From assembly GCA_029931535.1 (NCBI GenBank), contig JAQPZY010001626.1:4025501-4089500 (forward strand): DNA of 64,000 bases, written 5' to 3'. The position numbers and the translations under genes were made by a program. Under the pieces are notes generated by a model. It did no database searches. It saw nothing but the letters and a program-made list of their open reading frames with translations, and was not told the origin of the DNA. This document shows positions 21,276-33,472 of the stretch, in pieces. Numbering within the stretch: position 1 is the first letter of the stretch; the number at the start of each line of letters is the position of its first letter. The stretch is from Margaritifera margaritifera (taxonomy: Eukaryota > Mollusca > Bivalvia > Unionida > Margaritiferidae).

Positions 21276-22230
21276 TTATTGAGAAAACAAATTTAACTCC
21301 AAAAATAGGTTTCATCTAAAATATAGTTGTAGGGACATTCAACATGTGGCCATTTAAGAAGGTGGTTGCTTAATAAAGGTGACCTTTAAGGCAGGTTCAA
21401 CTGTACTTATATAGTGGTTAGCATTTCATGAAGAGGATTTGGAAAACTTTTTTTACTGGATTGAAGAAGATCATATCATTTGGCATTTCGTTCACAATAT
21501 TTATACGACTACTTTGGTGAAATAACATCCTGATTTTGACCACTGTTGCTCTTTTTCTAGTTTATTTTTAATATTATGTAACAAAATCTTTTGTTAAAAT
21601 TTAACAGTGCTTTCTTAGTGCCTCACAAATACAATGTAACTTCAGAAAACTGGTCACATCGTGCATCACAAATGTTACTATTTAGTTTATGTATATTTTT
21701 TTGCTATATTGTGTTATGTTAACTGGATTGGAAACAAGTTACTAAGAACTTATAAGTTCATCTCTGCTCTATAAAACATATATCACAGATCCACAAAAAA
21801 CTGATATTTACCGTCAACTAAAATAATGAATTAAACTTTTGGGACACAAAACCAACAGCTGGTATAGACAGACATATTTTGTCAAAATCATGTTTTCTCA
21901 ATTTCCATTGTATATGCTTTATACAGCACATTTTACGCCCTATAAAAATGAAAAAATGCTAAGTGAAATTTAATTTAGATATAGTGTATTGCATGAGAAA
22001 AACTTGGAAATTTGTACTGCATTTTGTTATGTATGATGTGCAGCCTGATTTTGGACCCATATAATGTGTGATATCCTTCATCATAAAAATATTGATGATT
22101 TCACTTTTTTTTATGTCATGAAACTAGTCAGCCATTTTGGATAGTTTACTGATCTTCATTTGTGAAAACAACATTTGATCGGTTTACAGTCAAACAGTAC
22201 CTGACTGTTTCTCTTTGCTTTTCTATCAGT
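21276..22230. other. Non-coding tract
   Basis: AT-rich; no recognisable gene or element. Confidence 0.4.
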
Positions 22231-22595
22231 AATTATGTTCGGCACATCGAAGCTTTAGCCAGTGCTTTGAAAACACCATGTCAAGTCATTGAAGCATTGC
22301 TCAATGAATAGTCACGAAGAAGTATAAAAAATAGTCATTTAAGAAAGAAATAAAAACAAAGAACCAAGTTTATTTTCCAAAGAAAAGTAAATAAATTGCG
22401 AATATACCTAGACAATGCATTGTAATTACGTTTAGCACATCAAGGCTTTAGCTGGCACTATCTTTAAAAAACCATGCTGAGTCGATAAAACATTGATTGC
22501 TGTATGGTCACAGAAGTATGAAATACTGTGATTTAAGATGAGAAATAACACAAAGTGCCAAGTTTATTTTCCAAAGAAAAGTAACAACATTGCAA
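22231..22595 (+). repeat. Diverged ~190-bp tandem duplication
   Basis: Unit 1 (~22231-22395) and unit 2 (~22427-22590) share GCACATC.A.GCTTTAGC, then CAAGTTTATTTTCCAAAGAA at the end. They differ by many substitutions and small indels. Confidence 0.75.
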
Positions 22596-23520
22596 ATTTG
22601 ATGTATTAACATATTTTTTGGTTTCATGATATGTATCAATAGTCAGTCTGTATCCATGAGAAAGATGAAAACATTACCACTATTCAAATTTTTTAAAATT
22701 ATATTTCAGTTCAACCATGAAAAAAGAAATTAATAAATGAAGATAAAATTCATTAGATCAACAGTTATTGAATATTGAACATTTATGGATACTGTAATCA
22801 GATTTGTTCCACTGCAATATGGTATTCTGCACAGCTTTAAAGTAATCCTGAAGAGTAAGTGAAAATGATGCTGGTCTTAAGAGTGTATTTCTGTACAAGT
22901 AGCAGAATAAAAAAACTTCACAACAATGTGAAATTAAAATAGTTTATTTACATAAGCAATCACAGATCAGGACTATTGATGTTTGTAAGCATTATTTATT
23001 TCTTAAATAAGGCTAGTAAACAGTGTAGTTACAATGTGACAGATTTAATATTTCTAATTAGTGAATGTGATGTGTAGTGGGCAGTGTTAGTTCCATGATC
23101 CATGATTCTGTCATTAGATCAACCTGAAATTATTTTTTTGTTCTACTGTAAAATATGCACCCACTTCTGAAAATAAGAAAAATATAAAAAGTGCACGATA
23201 TACATAATATAAGTATGGTAATTTGCTAGAGAAGTGTATAGGAATTAAAAAAGCATGGATTTACTTGTGGCTACACACTATATATTATTTCTTAATCACA
23301 GCCATGAGAAAGACATGTCCAACTTTTTGTCTCACAAAATCCATCTTTTGAGATTTTGGTCCTGCTATTAGCAGGAATAGCTGTAAAATTTGTGAGGTAG
23401 GACTTGGTTGTTTCTGAGATGGTTATAAAATTTTTTTATAGAATTATTAAAGTCAGAGTATAAAAACCTTGGTCATACAGAAGTAAACTCTCATGAATAT
23501 CCTTCAACACTTCAAGATTA
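22596..23520. other. Non-coding tract
   Basis: AT-rich; nothing recognised. Confidence 0.4.
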
Positions 23521-23775
23521 ATTACCATATATACTTGCATTAAAGTCAGATCCAACACTTCAAGAATAATTACCATATATACTTGCATTAAAGTCATATC
23601 CAACTGCTAAAAACACAGAATCAGATTGCCATCACATAAGGAACCAACAGATCAGGGTCTATGTTGTTTGTTCTCTGATTATTCCTAACACACTGCATAG
23701 ATCCTGATCTGTTGGTGCACAATGCGATGGTAGATCAGGGTCTATGCTGTTTTTATTTGGATCTGTCTTGTAAGA
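23521..23775. mobile_element. Hairpin-rich MITE-like element, copy B (diverged)
   Basis: The left end contains TACCATATATACTTGCATTAAAGTCA twice (local duplication of 55-60 bp). The interior carries CAGATCAGGGTCTATGTTG and TGCATAGATCCTGATCTG stem arms similar to copies A and C, with several mismatches. Confidence 0.65.
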
Positions 23776-24124
23776 GATGTTCCATTAAAATATACTTGAG
23801 AGCCAGACAAGGCACTTTTAATATGGAGTAGTCACCTATAGATGCAATTTAGAATTTTTAATTGTTTCCACGTGTACTATTTAAGTAATCAATCAGAGTT
23901 CCCTGACATATATTTTTAAAAAAGTGCCTTCTGTGTGTACTTTTCATGCGTAAATGAAACAGCCCTAAGCAAGTATATACAGTAGTGCAATTTTACATTG
24001 ATAAGAATTAGTTTGCTTTGTGCAAACATTTGCTGGATCATGATGAAAAAGTTGGAGCAAGACATTTCAAAGGCTTTTCAGTGCTGTCGCAAACATATGC
24101 ACACAGTAGGTATGTATACTGGAT

Positions 24125-24360
24125 TAGTGTTTAATGGCACCTCAGCTTAATAATAATATATGGTGCCAATTAAAAGTAAAGTTGAAAAAAATGTAAAAAT
24201 GAAGAATTACACATAAACTTTAGGAAGATAAAATCTTCCAAATAAATACAAACCTAAACTACAAAAAGATAAAATATAAAAAGTAAAGATGTTAAAATTC
24301 TGTAAAAATGTATATAAAGTAATATATAAAGGTACAAAAATATAAAATCCTGTACACAGC
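24125..24360 (-). mobile_element. LINE 3'-tail repeat
   Basis: Matches the tails at 12.1, 30.7 and 41.1 kb: GGCACCTCAGC...ATATGGTGCCAA.TAAAAGTAAAGTT, then ACAAACTTTAGGAAGATAAA. Minus orientation is deduced from the 12.1-kb copy, where the same tail follows an ORF remnant. Confidence 0.7.
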
Positions 24361-25470
24361 AAAATGTATATATATTGCAAGTAATTCACTGTACATGAAA
24401 AATTACAAGATACATAAATCATATACTAAATGCCTATAAAAATGACTTTTCAAAAATAAAAAAAATCTGTTCTGAAGCCGCAGGAAAGTACAGTATATAC
24501 ATCAAGCTAACCACAACCATCACTATCATATTAAAAAACTTGAATGCTCTTTCTTGTCCTGGCAGTTGTTCATCTTGGAGGTATGTACAGCTTCATTGTG
24601 CAACTGGATATGATTTTTTAAAAATTCAAGTAGGGCAAATGTTTTGAAAATGCAGTCCATAACATTTTCCAGATCCTGCATAGCTCAAAAGCTGCTTGAA
24701 TGCACTAATTATAAATGAATCTGTGTGTGTGTGTTGCATTCATGTGTATTATGCATGGGGGGGGGGGTTCTTATAGGTAAGCTTATTACACATACTGATG
24801 TCCATGGTTCTCATTCCCCACACATTATTCTCATTAAACCCACTACTGCTGTATGAATTTCATTTGTAAATCTGTGAAACATAAATAAGGGTTCCCATTC
24901 GTAAATTTATGATTTTCTCTCCATTAGTAATTTTATATTAAATTTGTAAGATTTGAAGGTTTATTAAAATTTCGGTTTTTGTGTTATTTTTGCCTAGTTT
25001 TTATTCTAATTTTTTCTGTATTACATTCAAACTTCATATATTGGTTTTCTTTTCAGTTTGGGCAATATGGTTTTCATTAATCAGATGAAAGAAGAGGTTA
25101 TGGTTAGATTTTAAGCTTCGTTTAAGAATTTAACTTCTCTTTTCTTAGTTGTGGTTTGGTTTACTGATGCCAGACATTCCGCAGAATGCCAAATAAAACT
25201 GTAATTATAGATTGTTTATTGATTTTATTAAGTTTGTGGTTATTGCATTACTAATATTTGGACTGATATTGAATAAATATGATTAAAGATTTTTAATGTT
25301 TGTTACTTTTTTTCTGTTTCAACATGGTCTATTACAGTTGCCAAAATATCTGAAAATATTTGTGAAGGTAAATGTATTAAAAGTTTGTATAATTATATAA
25401 CTTGTTTTAGTTAAGTTGTTTGATAATTCGGTACCTTCTCTTTCTATTCTGTAATATTTGCAACGTTAAG
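24361..25470. other. Non-coding tract
   Basis: Contains a (TG)n run near 24720 and a poly-G run near 24760. No gene found. Confidence 0.4.
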
Positions 25471-26460
25471 ATGTTTCCTTTCATCAGTAAATCTTAGGTG
25501 AAGGGTGCACTGCAAAGGGTTCCACTCTCTACACTTTACTTGGCAGGGTCTTAAACAAAAGAACTTGTGTTGGAAAACCAAAGTTTGGAGAAGACAGGCA
25601 TTCATAGGCCATAAGTCTTTTAAATGACATAGAATGCTGGACATCAAACTCATTTAAGGTCTCATTATTATAAAGCTACATCCCAAATTTGGTTGAAATA
25701 CAGCAAAGTTTGCTAAAGTTATGCTATGGAAAGTCAGAAGGATGGGCAATCAGGGGTCATAGCTCTTCCAAATGATAATGTGGACCAATCTAAATTAAAC
25801 TTCAAATCCAACAAATCTGGTTAAAATCCAACAAAGCTTAGTCAAGTTATAAGCATAAACCAAAGAAAATCAGGGGCCATAACACCTGTAAATGATGTCA
25901 CGGAATGCTGGAAATCAAACTCGAGATCTCATAAGTTTGAAACCACATACTTAATTTGGTTGAAATCCAGCACATTTCCGTGAAGTTATCTTGCAAAACC
26001 AAGTCGGGAGGATGAGCAATCAGGGGATATAACTCTTCTAAACAAGACTAAACCCATGTAAAGCACATGGAACTCTACGAGATAATGCTTATACCATACT
26101 GCATCTGAAAATGTTGAATGGTTCCTGAGCTATGATGGTTACAGGATCTGCTGTTGAGAAGATGCAATATTGATGGAAAAAAGGCAAAAACTCCATCAAA
26201 ATTGGACCTAAAAAGAGGAAACCTTTAAATTGTACATCCACATGTAATAGTCAATTCACATACCAAATGACATTCAATTAGGAGTCAGGGTTGCAGAACT
26301 ATGCTGGTTACAAAAAGTGTGAATGGATGGACAGATGGACTTATGGATGGAAAAGGTGATTACTATAAAACCTTGATATGGGACCCTAATGCATGAAGAA
26401 ATATAGAACATACCCTGGCATCATAAAATTGGCCTTGAGGTAAACAGCCTCTCTGTATCA
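25471..26460 (+). repeat. Degenerate ~130-bp tandem repeat region
   Basis: Recurring blocks: AATTTGGTTGAAAT.CAGCA, GGGCAATCAGGGG.CATA..TCTTC.AAATGAT, and GGAATGCTGGAAATCAAACTC. At least three decayed units occur between 25540 and 26060. Similar wording in the following 400 bp is weaker. Confidence 0.6.
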
Positions 26461-27555
26461 TGTTGTCCCGCATATAAAGTTTGTACAGTCATTAGTCACA
26501 TTAAATTTACTTAATTTAGTTTCTGTTGTCTTCTGTCAGTGAGAACCAGTTGTGAAGTGTATTTTATATCCAAATTTTTGTGGTTTATGCTAATAAAATA
26601 CCTCAGTTAATTTGACCTCAATTATAAGACAGTACACTATTACGACTCCCATGAACAACACTATTGTTTAGAAGTGTTGAATTTGCTTTAATAAAGTGTC
26701 TCTTGCTTACAAACTGTTGCCTGCCAAACATTAAATTGTGCATTCTTGTACACAAACCTAACATGTACCTTTAAAGGTCAATTATGGAGGTGTTTGTTTA
26801 AACTCATTTTTTAATCTTCCATACCTGAAAACCCCCTATATTCATTATTATAAATTTCTATTGCATTGTTTACGAAAAACTGTGCTTGAGAGTATCACTC
26901 TCACAAAAGTTGGGATGACCTATTTTTCAATATTCTTTTTCATCTCTCTCTCTCTTGCTCACTTTCTGACTTTTCTCTGTTGATTGCCCAACTAATAAAT
27001 TTTAATCCTTTTCTTCATCATTCAGAGGGATTTGTGATAATTTGATTGCTTGCAATATGCTTAGAAAAAAATTAGAACAAGCCGTAGGGCTTACTTGTAA
27101 AGCTCTTCACAATTTTGCCCACTTTAACAGTGAAACTGGTGGATCCCTATTTTCTGCATATTTCTTCTTTACATGATATAAAGATTTATTATCGATTAAT
27201 AATGAAATAAAGTGACACATTCAAGGAAAACAATATCCCTTTTTCTGTTCTTGATCTGACTTTGTGAACATATACTACACAAAATCCATCATTGTTATTT
27301 GATCCGATCATGCAATCAATACATAACAGTGAACTGAGCCGTTAGTCAAGGGAGGTAATACAGTAGGTAATTTTGGAAAATCTAACTCTTTATTCAACTG
27401 GAGTACGCTTTACCATAGAAATGGATTTGTAATCTAAATAATATTCTACAAAAAGTATGATAAATTAACATTTTCAAGATCTTCTCCATAATTTACCTTT
27501 AATGAAAATCTTTTTCTGTGCACCATAATCATCCATGTATATAGTACACATACCC
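26461..27555. other. Non-coding tract
   Basis: AT-rich; a pyrimidine run (TCTCTCTC) occurs at ~26945. No gene found. Confidence 0.4.
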
Positions 27556-27795
27556 AACAGCAAATGTCATGGACCAAGATTTGATGTTGTATAATGTGCT
27601 GGTAGATCCGAGACTATGCTCTTTGTCCACGTATGATTTAAACTGTACATTTTAGACCCAAGTCAGATGGTGGAGTATTTGATAATCAGATCCAGATTTA
27701 CTCTGTCCACTTATGATTTCAAGTGTACAGTTTAGACCCTGATCAGATGACACAGTATTTGATAATTAGATTTAGGTCCACTATGTCCACATATG
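27556..27795 (+). repeat. ~78-bp repeat array, left part
   Basis: Units read TGTCCACNTATGATTT.AA, GTGTACA.TTTAGACCC, TGATCAGAT, AGTATTTGATAAT.AGAT, then GGTC.ACT. It continues at 30055-30265 and 30430-30480 after two insertions. The core TAGACCCTGATC...AGTAT resembles the stem-loops of the 13.1-kb MITE-like element. Confidence 0.75.
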
Positions 27796-27799
27796 ACAA

Positions 27800-30055
27800 A
27801 ATCAGGTAGACAAAACCTCATTACTGGAGAGACAATAATATGGTCACACATCAAGAGGGCGTTGCTCTTATTATGAAGAATAAAGAGACCTGAAGTCTGA
27901 TAGAGTGGAGACCGATTAATGAAATACTCCTCTATGCAAGATTCAATTCAAGGTTGGTAAAGCTGTCCGTAATTATTTGTTACACTCCCACAGAGGATGC
28001 CGAAGAGGAAAGTAAAGACTACTTCCACGACAGCCTACAAGCTGTAATTGAGGACATCCCGAAACATGACATGATTCTACTAATGGGAGACTTCAATGCT
28101 AGATTAGGATGCAATAACAGCAGCCATAAGACTGTTATCAGTAAGCATGGAACACTGCAATGGAAGTGGCAGTAAAAGAAGTTCTCAGGTAGAGAAAATC
28201 CAAAAGAGAAGAGTGGATCAGCCAGCCAACTTGGGAATAGAGCACAGGAAAAAGATCAAGGTACAGATGCTGAATACGAAATCACAGCGATTGAAAGAGA
28301 GGCTGAACAAAGAATATACAGCTAAGGACAAAGAAGTAAAGAAGAATGCAAGGAAGGACAAGAGAAAATTCTTCAAAACTCTCTCCACCAAGGCAGAAAG
28401 AGCAGCAGAACGGAATGATATGAGGACCCTGTACAAAACAACCAAAAGGCTGAGAGGTGACTATGGAACCAACCTAGATGTACCTATTAAAGGAACAGAT
28501 GGAAAGACAATCTCATCAGAGAAAGAGAAAATAAAAAGATGGAAAGAACATTATGAGACCGTCCTCAACAGACCAGAGCCCCCTAAGAAAGCCAAAATAC
28601 CACCAGCAGAAAAAGATCTGGACATCTGCATGGACCCCATAACCAAGCAGGAAGTAACCAATGCCATCAAGAAACTAAAAAGTAGAAAGGCACCTGGCAA
28701 AGATGAGATCTGTCCAGAAATGTTGAAAGCAGATGCAAGAGAAACACCAAAACACTCTGTATGATACTTCAGAAGATATGGAACACAGAAAAAACACATG
28801 AAAAAGATCCCAAAGAAAGGGACCTGGGCAATTGTAACAACTGGAGGGGAATTACACTGATCTCTCTGACTAGTAAAATCCTCAGCCGGATTATCTTAGA
28901 TCGCATCGCACCTGTTTTGGAGGGAATCATCAGGAGAGAGCAAGCAGGATTCTGCAAAGGTCGCTCTTGCACTGATCACATATTTGCCCTTTGACTGATA
29001 CTGGAGCAAACAACATAATGGAATAGCTCCCTCCATGTGATGTTCATCGATTTTGAAAAGGTATTTGACAGTGTGCATAGGGATACTCTTTGGAACATTC
29101 TTTGGAGTTATGGAATAGTCCAGAAGATGGTAAATATCATCAAGATCTTATATGATGACTTCAGTTGCAAGGTTATTTGTGGAGACCAAGCAAAAGACAG
29201 CTTCAAGGTTAGGACCGGAGTGAAACAAGGATGTATCCTTTCCCCCTTTCTATTCATCCTTGCAATAGACTGGTTGACAAGAATCGAGGAATTCAATGGT
29301 CGATTTGGACTTTACAGATGATATTGCCCTCTTATCAAGTCACCACCAAGACATTCAACAAAAGACAGACAGGCTGGCAGTAATAGCAGACACAATGGGT
29401 ATCAAAATAAACCTAGGAAAAACTAAGCTTTTCAAAAAAAACCAACAGTCAAACAAACCGCCACCATCAACAAGCAGGAAGTAGAGGCGATCACAGAGTT
29501 CATGTACCTAGGCAGCAAAGTTACAACTGATCGGGACAGTGAACCAGAGGTTTATCTAGATTGATGAAAGCCAACTAAACCTTTGCCATGCTACATAGAA
29601 TCTACACATCAAATGTACTAAGCATTCTGTTATATGTATATGAATGCTGGAAGACCACCAAAGCCATCAGCAAGAAACTGGACTCATTTCACATCAAGTG
29701 CCTCAGAAAAATAAGAAGAATTATTTTTGCTTAATATGATATGGAATGATGAACTGATGACAACGCGCAATGCAAGGCCTCTATCAGAAGAGGATAAAAA
29801 ATGCAAATGGAGATGGCTTGGACATGCCTTAAGGATTAATCCAGACAGCATGCCCAAAATGGCACTGAAATGGACACCAGTGGGGGAAGCATGGAAGAGG
29901 ATGCCCAAAAGAGACCTAGAGATGCTGCATGGAAAAAGAGCTCAGGTAGATCAGTCTAACATGGAAAACACCAGGCTGCCAAGCAGCAGACCGCCAGGGT
30001 TGGAGAAGACTTGTGGATGCCTCATGCGCCACCTGTGGACACGACAAGAACTGAG
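27800..30055 (+). mobile_element. Non-LTR retrotransposon (LINE) with APE endonuclease and RT, decayed
   Basis: Fragments in order: endonuclease part with MILLMGDFNARLG (~28065-28105); an internally deleted join to a 205-codon basic linker frame (28147-28764) ending in the RKAPGKDEICPEML RT-0/1 motif; NNWRGITLISLTSKIL (~28840); FIDFEKVFDSVHRDTLW (~29040); VKQGCILSPFLFILAIDWL (~29220); DFTDDIALLSS (FxDD catalytic box, ~29308); and a C-terminal CKWRWLGHALR motif (~29800). Frameshifts and deletions separate them. It lacks both ends of a full element. The clade is not assigned; the endonuclease-RT layout suits RTE/CR1-like groups. Confidence 0.8.
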
Positions 30056-30265
30056 AGATGTCTGTCCACATATGATTTCAAGTGTACAGTTTAGACCCTG
30101 ATCAGACAGCACAGTATTTGATAACGAGATTTAGGTCTACTATGTCCGCATATGATTTCAAGTGTACAGTTTAGACCCTGATCAGACAGCGCAGTATTTG
30201 ATAATCAGATCTAAGTCTAGTCTATCCACTTATGATTTCAAGAATACAGAATTGACCATAATCAT
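30055..30265 (+). repeat. ~78-bp repeat array, right part
   Basis: Two and a half units matching 27556-27795. The LINE lies exactly between them, so it probably inserted within the array. The array then resumes at 30430-30480 beyond the SINE. Confidence 0.75.
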
Positions 30266-30430
30266 ATTTTTTTTGGTTTTAACATTACTGGCTATATCAC
30301 ATGGAGGAAGTGGGAGCTAAGTGTATTTTACAAGGACATACCATGGCAGCCGACCCAGGATGACCTGGTGGTGCCGCGACCCTTGGATTATGAGTCTGAC
30401 TCTCTACCAACTGAGCTACTGCAGCTCCCA
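30266..30430 (-). repeat. tRNA-derived SINE copy 2
   Basis: On the minus strand it begins TGGGAGCTGCAGTAGCTCAG (A box), then GGTAGAG, an anticodon-arm-like part with CTCATAA loop, a weak B box, and a body with GCTGCCATGG and CTTAGCTCCCAC. The 3' A/T-rich end is at 30266. It interrupts the ~78-bp repeat. Confidence 0.75.
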
Positions 30431-30654
30431 CCCTGATCTGATGTCGCAGTATTTAAAAATCAGATCTAGGTGTATTCTGTTTGTAGTTGGGTGTGTATTA
30501 CACATGGATAAATGCGGTAAGTCTGTAACTCAAACTTTTTCTTTCTAAAAAAACCATACAGTTTGATTTCATATTAAAAAGCACATATCTTAGCAGTATC
30601 TCAGAGTATCTTGAGGAAATTTTCAGTTTTGTATAGAAAAGTTGTCTTGCCATA

Positions 30655-30875
30655 ATGCTGTACATGTTTTACTGTTATCTTTTATTTTATATACCTTTTA
30701 CAGAATTTGAACATTTTTACCTTTTATATATTATCTTGTTGTACATCAGACTTACATTCACTTGGAAGGGTTTATCTTCCTAAAGTTTGTGTGTGATTCT
30801 TCATCATTACATTTTTAGAACTTTTGTTACCATATAGCCTTTATTGTGCTGAGATGCTGTTAAATGCTAATACAT
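30655..30875 (+). mobile_element. LINE 3'-tail repeat, opposite orientation
   Basis: Reverse-complement match to the tails at 12.1, 24.1 and 41.1 kb. It contains GGAAGGGTTTATCTTCCTAA, AGTTTGTGTG.GATTCTT and CATATAGCCTTTATTGTGCTGA. Confidence 0.75.
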
Positions 30876-31790
30876 ACACATTTCTTGCCTTTAATGATCA
30901 GTAGTAGGTTCCCTGAGTGGGTTGTACAAATTTGACAGCCTTATAAACTCGTTCCTCATTTATCTCCATAATATGAATTCATCTTCATTATTTATTACAA
31001 AGTTTAACCTGTCATTCTGTGTGATTTATGTTTCAACAATTCCAAAATAAATTTGATTGCAACAATCGACAGGTAGACCAATGTATCGGCTACTGATTGG
31101 ATGGCACCTACTGACTACACTAATACATCAATCATGATGACTCACAAGCCCAGGCTATTAACACAAATAATTGAAATTAATTTGCCATACATTTTAAAAC
31201 TGCGCAGTGGATTTGAATAACATTTTGGTATATATTTCTATTCACCAGGTATATTCATTCAAGGCACATATACAAATTACAATTCATTTCCTTTTAACTG
31301 AACTGTGCACCTCTAAGGATTCTGCAGTCTATTATTATTATCTATAAATATCAATACATCTAAAAAAATAAATAAATAGCAAATTTTACAATAGATTATA
31401 TATAAGTTTATTCATGAAATGACTACTGTAATGTAATGGACATGACAAGCCACACTTCTGTGAAGAAACATGTATCACTATTGCATTATTACACAGCAGG
31501 ATAATCATGTTGTGAAATTCTAATCTCAGTGCACAATTTCCTTATAATATATTTTGAAAAAATCACCTTAAGTTCATGCACTGCATGTTAATGAAAACTA
31601 GAAGCGAATACATATTTATGTAACCCAGATTCTAATTAGGAGTAAAAACTCAAAAATAATGCAATACATTTTTGCCTAATAATAGTGCATGAAATATTGA
31701 AATATTGATAGTCTTCAAATGTTCATACCATGTTTTAAAAATATCTGATTGTTTGAAAATCATATCAGTATCTGAATGAAAACAAAAAAT

Positions 31791-31853
<63 letters not shown>

Positions 31854-33250
31854 TTCATACATACATACACATACACACACACATAGAGATCAGCACTAGC
31901 AAATTAAAAACAGTGAGATTCAAGATCATCTCATGCATACAAAATTAATGAAGAAGTTCTAAATAATTTTTCGTTGCATACTGCATTCTTTTACTACATT
32001 TCATAAAAAAAAATTGTTTCTGCTGGGTTCTATGAATATATTTAATTAATCTCCTACTGAAAGCTATTAGTTTTCTGTACAACATTATTTGATTCCCCTT
32101 AATTAAAATCCAGTTTCACATGCCAAATACAATCTCAGTGCTTAAAGTACTCCACATTGAATGATTTATGATACAAGAAATTTATATTGTTAAATTTCCA
32201 AGCTAAATTCTGTTTTTCATGCTGCTACTCCAGTGCAAACTAGCCATATCAACTGCTTCCCTGGTAAATGTTTGCCTACATAAGGTTCCGCTCAAAAATT
32301 TCGTACTTTGCACAGGGTATGATTTTTAAAGAAAAAGAATTTTCAAAATTTCCTCACAGGTAATACTGGTTATTTAAAAAAGATCATCTCATATATCTTA
32401 GGTATTGTTAAAAGAACTTTGATGGGTGTAATTTGGGTTGGAGAACATACACCTTGGCCTTACTTCAGATTTGCATCTCTCAAAAGACTGGTTGCTCCAC
32501 TCGGTCATTTTCACTTTCTGGACTTCTGAGATAAATTGTAAAGACAACCCGATACCTTTTTTAAAATAGCTTTTTAATGTTTTATTATTCATTTATTGCG
32601 CTTTCAGATGCTAGTATTGTCTACTCTGGCAATGTTCATTTTCCCTATTTTAATAACTGCTAAAGTTACTGTACTTTGGACTACTTCATGTTCATTTAAT
32701 GAGCACATAGAGCAGCCATTTCTGTGAACTGTCTGCTTTAGACATCACATTGTTTCATTAATACCAAATATAAATAAACTTCAGTCTCAGTAGATTAAAG
32801 TAACATGTAAGTATGCTTGCATTCTCAGCACTGAGCTTGATGCAAATCCACACAACTTCACCTTATCTTTGTCCCTCTTTCAGAAGTACTTAATAACCCC
32901 AAAGTGGAACCTAATGAAGTTTAATAAATCACAATTATTGACTCAGCCCTTTTGGTGTTTCTCTTTCAATTCGGATAAAAAGTTGGTTTTTCTTTGGTGA
33001 GAGATTATAGATTTTGTTGTTGTTGATTTGTTTTCCAACATTTATAACTGAAGCACCAATATCACTGCATCTATGAGAATCACAGGTCATGGTCTAGTTG
33101 ATATGCAAAAGTTTGAACACAAAATTCTGTTTTCCTAAAATATGAGGCTTTTTTTAAAAGATTAATACAAACAAAAAAATCAAATAAAGTTAACAAATCA
33201 TGCTTTTAATGTTGCCATTCATGACTTGACTATCGATGTTAGCTTAGAGA
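30876..33250. other. Non-coding tract with compound microsatellite
   Basis: (AC)n-(AT)n-(AC)n lies at 31788-31885. Nothing else is recognised. It could include distal 3' UTR of the EML-like gene. Confidence 0.4.
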
Positions 33251-33472
33251 CTACCATATATACTCGCGTAAAAGTTAAGTCCAAATGCAAACAACATAGA
33301 CCCTGATCTGCCGTCGCATAATGCGCCATCAGATCAGAGTCTATGTTGTTTATTCTACTGATTAGTCCTTAAAACTGCACAAACCCAGATCTGCTGGCGC
33401 ATTATGTAACGGCAGATCTGGGTGTATGCAGTTTGCAGTTGGTATCAGCTTATACGCGAGTATATACTGTAG
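33251..33472. mobile_element. Hairpin-rich MITE-like element, copy C
   Basis: Ends are CTACCATATATACTCGCGTA and its near-complement TACGCGAGTATATACTGTAG. It contains the same two stem-loops as copy A but in reverse order, so it lies in the opposite orientation. One arm pair (CATAGACCCTGATCTG) has a mismatch in its partner. Confidence 0.75.

Noticed and set aside
31650..31880. Cys/Val/Tyr-Ile repeat frame
   Set aside because: Translation of an (AC)n/(AT)n microsatellite.
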